From NCBI RefSeq assembly GCF_051857535.1, contig NZ_JBPZGY010000019.1, positions 14,740 through 78,739 on the forward strand: a stretch of DNA of 64,000 nucleotides, read 5' to 3'. Made by a program: the position numbers and the translations under genes. Of this stretch, positions 61,461 through 64,000 are shown piece after piece. Under the pieces are notes generated by a model. The model searched no databases, had not been told where the DNA came from, and saw only the letters and a list, made by a program, of their open reading frames with translations. The first letter of the stretch is position 1. Each line of letters opens with the position of its first letter. Origin of the DNA: Roseateles_B sp051857535. GTDB lineage: Bacteria; Pseudomonadota; Gammaproteobacteria; Burkholderiales; Burkholderiaceae_C.

Positions 61461-62105
61461 CTAGCCCCTCCTGAAGTCCGTGGGCATAGCACCTTGAACG
61501 GCTGTCGCAACGGACTTAGCCTCTTGACGCGGCGGAAAGAAGTCCCGAATGTCCCCGATGATTTCTTTCCCCTCCTGCAAGGCCCGCATTGCGTCGAGCA
61601 ATCCATCAAAGCGGACCAAAGGCATGCCGCCCTGTTCCTTGATAGGCAGTCGACAGTGCTCGTCGGTCGAGAGAAACGATGCATGGTTCCGACATGAAAA
61701 GGGGCGCGCATCGTAGACAGAGCATTCGCCGGCCTGGCTCAGGAACGGACATGGGCTGCCGGCAAACTTCTCCATGCTGTGCGCCCTAGAGGAATGCAAA
61801 GGCACAGGAGTTCGCCCCGACGCTTCGGCCAACCGCTGGGCTTCCAGATAGGAAATCTGAACGTTCATCCGGCAGCAAGCGGAACAACCCTTTCTACATG
61901 CAACGTAGCTTGCCCGGACCTCCGCCAGCGCATCCATCACCGCATAGACACGTCGTAGCTTGGTCCGCCTGGAGCTGTTTTCATTTCGCAGTTTCACCGC
62001 AAGTGTGTCCTCAGTCTCTTGCAGCGCGGCCGGAATGCTCGCGACGAATGCAGCGCGACGACTGTTCGCCGCTTCAGCTTCCTCTTTTGAGATTTCGATT
62101 GGCAA
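61461..62105 (-). CDS. YkgJ-like cysteine-cluster protein with TTG start
   Basis: 214 aa. The metal-binding cysteines CRKGCSACC (residues 70-78) and later PCPFLSQAGECSVYDARPFSCRNH follow the YkgJ pattern, preceded by a helical extension. The start is TTG at 62105, supported by GGGAGAG seven bases upstream; no in-frame ATG fits. It may modify or regulate the HEPN protein behind it, but that is inference. Confidence 0.8.
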   Translation of the reverse strand: MPIEISKEEAEAANSRRAAFVASIPAALQETEDTLAVKLRNENSSRRTKLRRVYAVMDALAEVRASYVACRKGCSACCRMNVQISYLEAQRLAEASGRTPVPLHSSRAHSMEKFAGSPCPFLSQAGECSVYDARPFSCRNHASFLSTDEHCRLPIKEQGGMPLVRFDGLLDAMRALQEGKEIIGDIRDFFPPRQEAKSVATAVQGAMPTDFRRG

Positions 62106-62177
62106 TCTTTCTCTCCCTATGCCTAATGGCAGACTCGGAGCCCCTCCACATCGTGTGCAAAGGGGCTCCTTGTCGCA

Positions 62178-63359
62178 CTATGCCACTGCGGATGAGCCCT
62201 TAGACCGCACGATCATCGACCCTGCGCGAGCTGCATTCTTCAGCGTCTGATGCTGCAAATGCGCGTACCGCTGCGTGACACGAGGATCGCTATGGCCCAG
62301 GATGTTTTGGATCTCGTACAGCGAGCAATTTGCGTTCGCAAGAAAGCTGGCGTAGCTGTGCCTGAGATCGTGGATCCGCATGTTCTCGATGCCAGCCTTA
62401 CGCCGCAGGCGATACCACGCCCTCGTTATCGTCACGAACGGTCTATTGGTTGCTGGATTAACGAACAGGAAGTCATGGTGGCCCTTGGTGTCCAGCTGAT
62501 TGAGCACCCACACAGCGGATTCATTGAGTGGAACGACACGAGACCGTTTGCTCTTGCTGTTGCTTGCTGGGACCCTCCAGATTTCAGATGCGAGGTCCAT
62601 CTGCTCCCACTTCGCAGACATTGCCTCGTTCAGCCGAGCACCGGTACTGAGCAAGAACAGGAAGATGTTGGATGCGCCACCGGCCTTGTCGCGCTGTAGT
62701 ACCTCAATCAGGCGAGAGGTCTCCTCCTCCGTCAGATACCGTTCCACCTTGTTGTCCACCTTCATCAAAGGAATCTTCGTCAGAACGTTCTTCTCGATGA
62801 ACTCCCACTGCACCGCAAGGTTGAGGATCCGCCGCATGTAGGTCACATGATGGTCCGCAGATGCAGGGCTTAGCCTTTCCTCTGTAACCAATGCGTTGTG
62901 AAAGTCCTGCACGTCCTTCCGACGAATGTCCATCAAGGAACAGTGTCCGAACCTCGGTCCAATGCGCTTGTAAAGCTGAAGGTCTCTTGCATGGCTTCGC
63001 TTTCTCACCTTGTTGTGAGGATTGACCTCTTCGGCCACGAAGCGGTCCAGGGTCATTGGTAGAGCCTTGACGGGAGCAACGCACCCTTCTGAAGGCACCG
63101 CTTTCCTTTGGGCTTTGAAGGCAATGGTGGCCTTCCGAGCGGATTGAAGACTTACACCTCGGACGTCTCCGATTCTCTCATATCTGGTCCTACCCTCATT
63201 TTTGTAGCGCACATACCATGTTGGTACAGCGTCCTTAGAAGACCGAACTTCTACGAGAAGTCCTGGGACCTCTTTATCGCAATACTCCACCCTCTTAAGG
63301 CCGGGAGGACAGACCAACCCGGTACTCATGAAGGCAGCGCTCAGCACAACGACTGGCAT
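62178..63359 (-). CDS. Tyrosine recombinase integrase
   Basis: 393 aa. Catalytic residues Arg242 (STGARLNE), His330 and Arg333 (HDLRHS), His356 (GHSD) and Tyr365 (RYAHL) are all present, with a SAM-like core-binding domain (about 105-195) and an N-terminal arm-binding region. ATG 63359 is preferred since AAAGGGA precedes it. It probably recognises the CCGAAC-type arms around the tRNA-Phe core. Its distance of about 2 kb from copy B is larger than usual. Confidence 0.94.
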   Translation of the reverse strand: MPVVVLSAAFMSTGLVCPPGLKRVEYCDKEVPGLLVEVRSSKDAVPTWYVRYKNEGRTRYERIGDVRGVSLQSARKATIAFKAQRKAVPSEGCVAPVKALPMTLDRFVAEEVNPHNKVRKRSHARDLQLYKRIGPRFGHCSLMDIRRKDVQDFHNALVTEERLSPASADHHVTYMRRILNLAVQWEFIEKNVLTKIPLMKVDNKVERYLTEEETSRLIEVLQRDKAGGASNIFLFLLSTGARLNEAMSAKWEQMDLASEIWRVPASNSKSKRSRVVPLNESAVWVLNQLDTKGHHDFLFVNPATNRPFVTITRAWYRLRRKAGIENMRIHDLRHSYASFLANANCSLYEIQNILGHSDPRVTQRYAHLQHQTLKNAARAGSMIVRSKGSSAVA

Positions 63360-63585
63360 TCAGTTCCCTTTCATTTGTTGGCATCGCAGACGTCTGATCA
63401 ACGCCCCTGCGGCACACTCTGTGGGAAGTCCCAACGGAGTGTGTCGCTGCTTTGCATGCTTTTTCTGTTTCTCCATGCGTGACATAGAGATGCAGCATCT
63501 GGACGTCCATTGGGCGCCAGCCACGTCAAATCACCGACTGTGGTGATTTCTTGATTGGTCTGGCCCCACTCATCCGAGGCGCTGA

Positions 63586-63846
63586 TTAGTCAACGGCCTT
63601 GAAGTAGACCTTGCTCCCCTTGCCAGACTTAGTTCGGTGCTGTCGCAGTCGAACCAATCCTTGGTCGGTCAGGTGGGCCAAGCAGATGCCACTAGCAATC
63701 CTTCGACGGAGATTGAACGCATTCCAGTGCTTCTCTTCGAAAAAGTCACGCGCCTTATAGCGCTGCCCAGCAAACATCGTGGGAATGCGTGCGACGACTG
63801 TCTGACGAGTTGATTCGAGCAGATCTTCGGCATCCTTCGCGCCCAC
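63586..63846 (-). CDS. Small hypothetical protein, possible winged-helix
   Basis: 86 aa from GTG 63846. The second half reads like a wHTH (YKARDFFEEKHWNAFNLRRRIASGICLAHLTDQGLVRL...GSKVYFKAVD). No clear ribosome site, and the upstream frame opens after a TGA, so the start is unsure. It lies upstream of the integrase on the same strand and could be a directionality factor, which is only a guess. Confidence 0.4.
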   Translation of the reverse strand: MGAKDAEDLLESTRQTVVARIPTMFAGQRYKARDFFEEKHWNAFNLRRRIASGICLAHLTDQGLVRLRQHRTKSGKGSKVYFKAVD

Positions 63847-64000
63847 CAGGCTGGCACAGCGTGAACCGCGATACGTCGTAAGCGTCCTGGCATGTCATGT
63901 TGATCCGCTGAGCCGCGCCTAGGATGCTCGTATCCATCAACGACTTGATGGGTACGTACGCACTATGGAGCAAGCAGCGCCAGGCCGCCGTCGCCGAGTT

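Noticed and set aside
63755..63973. Separate gene overlapping the small protein near the right edge
   Set aside because: Its sequence (MLHSAYVPIKSLMD...) has no ribosome site or coherent pattern, and it overlaps a better candidate.

Overview
The window is GC-rich, densely coded DNA from a Gram-negative bacterium. Lipopolysaccharide genes (kdsD, kdsC, lptC), outer-membrane beta-barrels, an alpha-2-macroglobulin/PBP1C pair and a tRNA-Phe 3' half of the beta-proteobacterial kind (acceptor end reading CTTGGCC-A-CCA) all point to Burkholderiales. My best inference is the Rubrivivax/Leptothrix/Roseateles side of that order; this comes from gene content, not from a phylogeny.

Positions 1 to about 55.5 kb look like ordinary chromosome. 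In order they hold: the end of a zinc-binding chemoreceptor; a lone cytochrome P450; apt; a broken secreted-protein gene; a PAS-GGDEF diguanylate cyclase; a three-gene acyl-CoA dehydrogenase / EthD-like / histidine-phosphatase operon; a membrane acyltransferase; a CPA2 K+/H+ antiporter; a probable MacB-type permease remnant; glutamate dehydrogenase; kdsD-kdsC-lptC followed by an SDR instead of lptA; a DUF5916 outer-membrane protein; a glycine-rich RRM protein; a run of overlapping plus-strand genes (membrane protein, cobalamin-binding-like protein, MarC, nitronate monooxygenase, GMC oxidoreductase); an M17 aminopeptidase and a thioredoxin; a SNF2 helicase; a divergent EamA exporter / Lrp regulator pair; a DTW-domain protein; an RDD protein plus metallophosphoesterase; a structured noncoding stretch before a TSUP permease; an HDOD protein; a second diguanylate cyclase; pbpC with an alpha-2-macroglobulin; a Cho-like nuclease; an RluA-type synthase; a TIGR02285 protein; a MurA; a YkgJ protein; a lipoprotein GDPD; and an orphan StbD-like antitoxin.

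From about 55.5 kb to the right edge the character changes: lower-GC genes, defence-like genes, a tyrosine integrase and two copies of an attachment site. The 31-bp core of both copies comes from the anticodon-to-T-loop part of tRNA-Phe. Each copy is followed, at nearly the same distance, by an 18-bp CCGAAC...GTTCGG inverted repeat. The simplest reading is two related integrative modules placed at or next to the same tRNA-Phe site. The first (about 55.55-60.1 kb) carries a periplasmic ClpP-like protein, a 5-cytosine methyltransferase with a likely restriction endonuclease, and two small antiparallel genes. The second (from 60.18 kb past the right edge) carries a HEPN-domain protein, a cysteine-cluster protein with a TTG start, and the integrase, all on the minus strand.

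Most of the window is familiar housekeeping and envelope biology. The novelty, if any, is in the accessory region: the paired att sites, the integrase/cysteine-cluster/HEPN gene set, the restriction-modification pair with a large hairpin at the methyltransferase start, and the structured RNA-like segment at about 36.97-37.14 kb.
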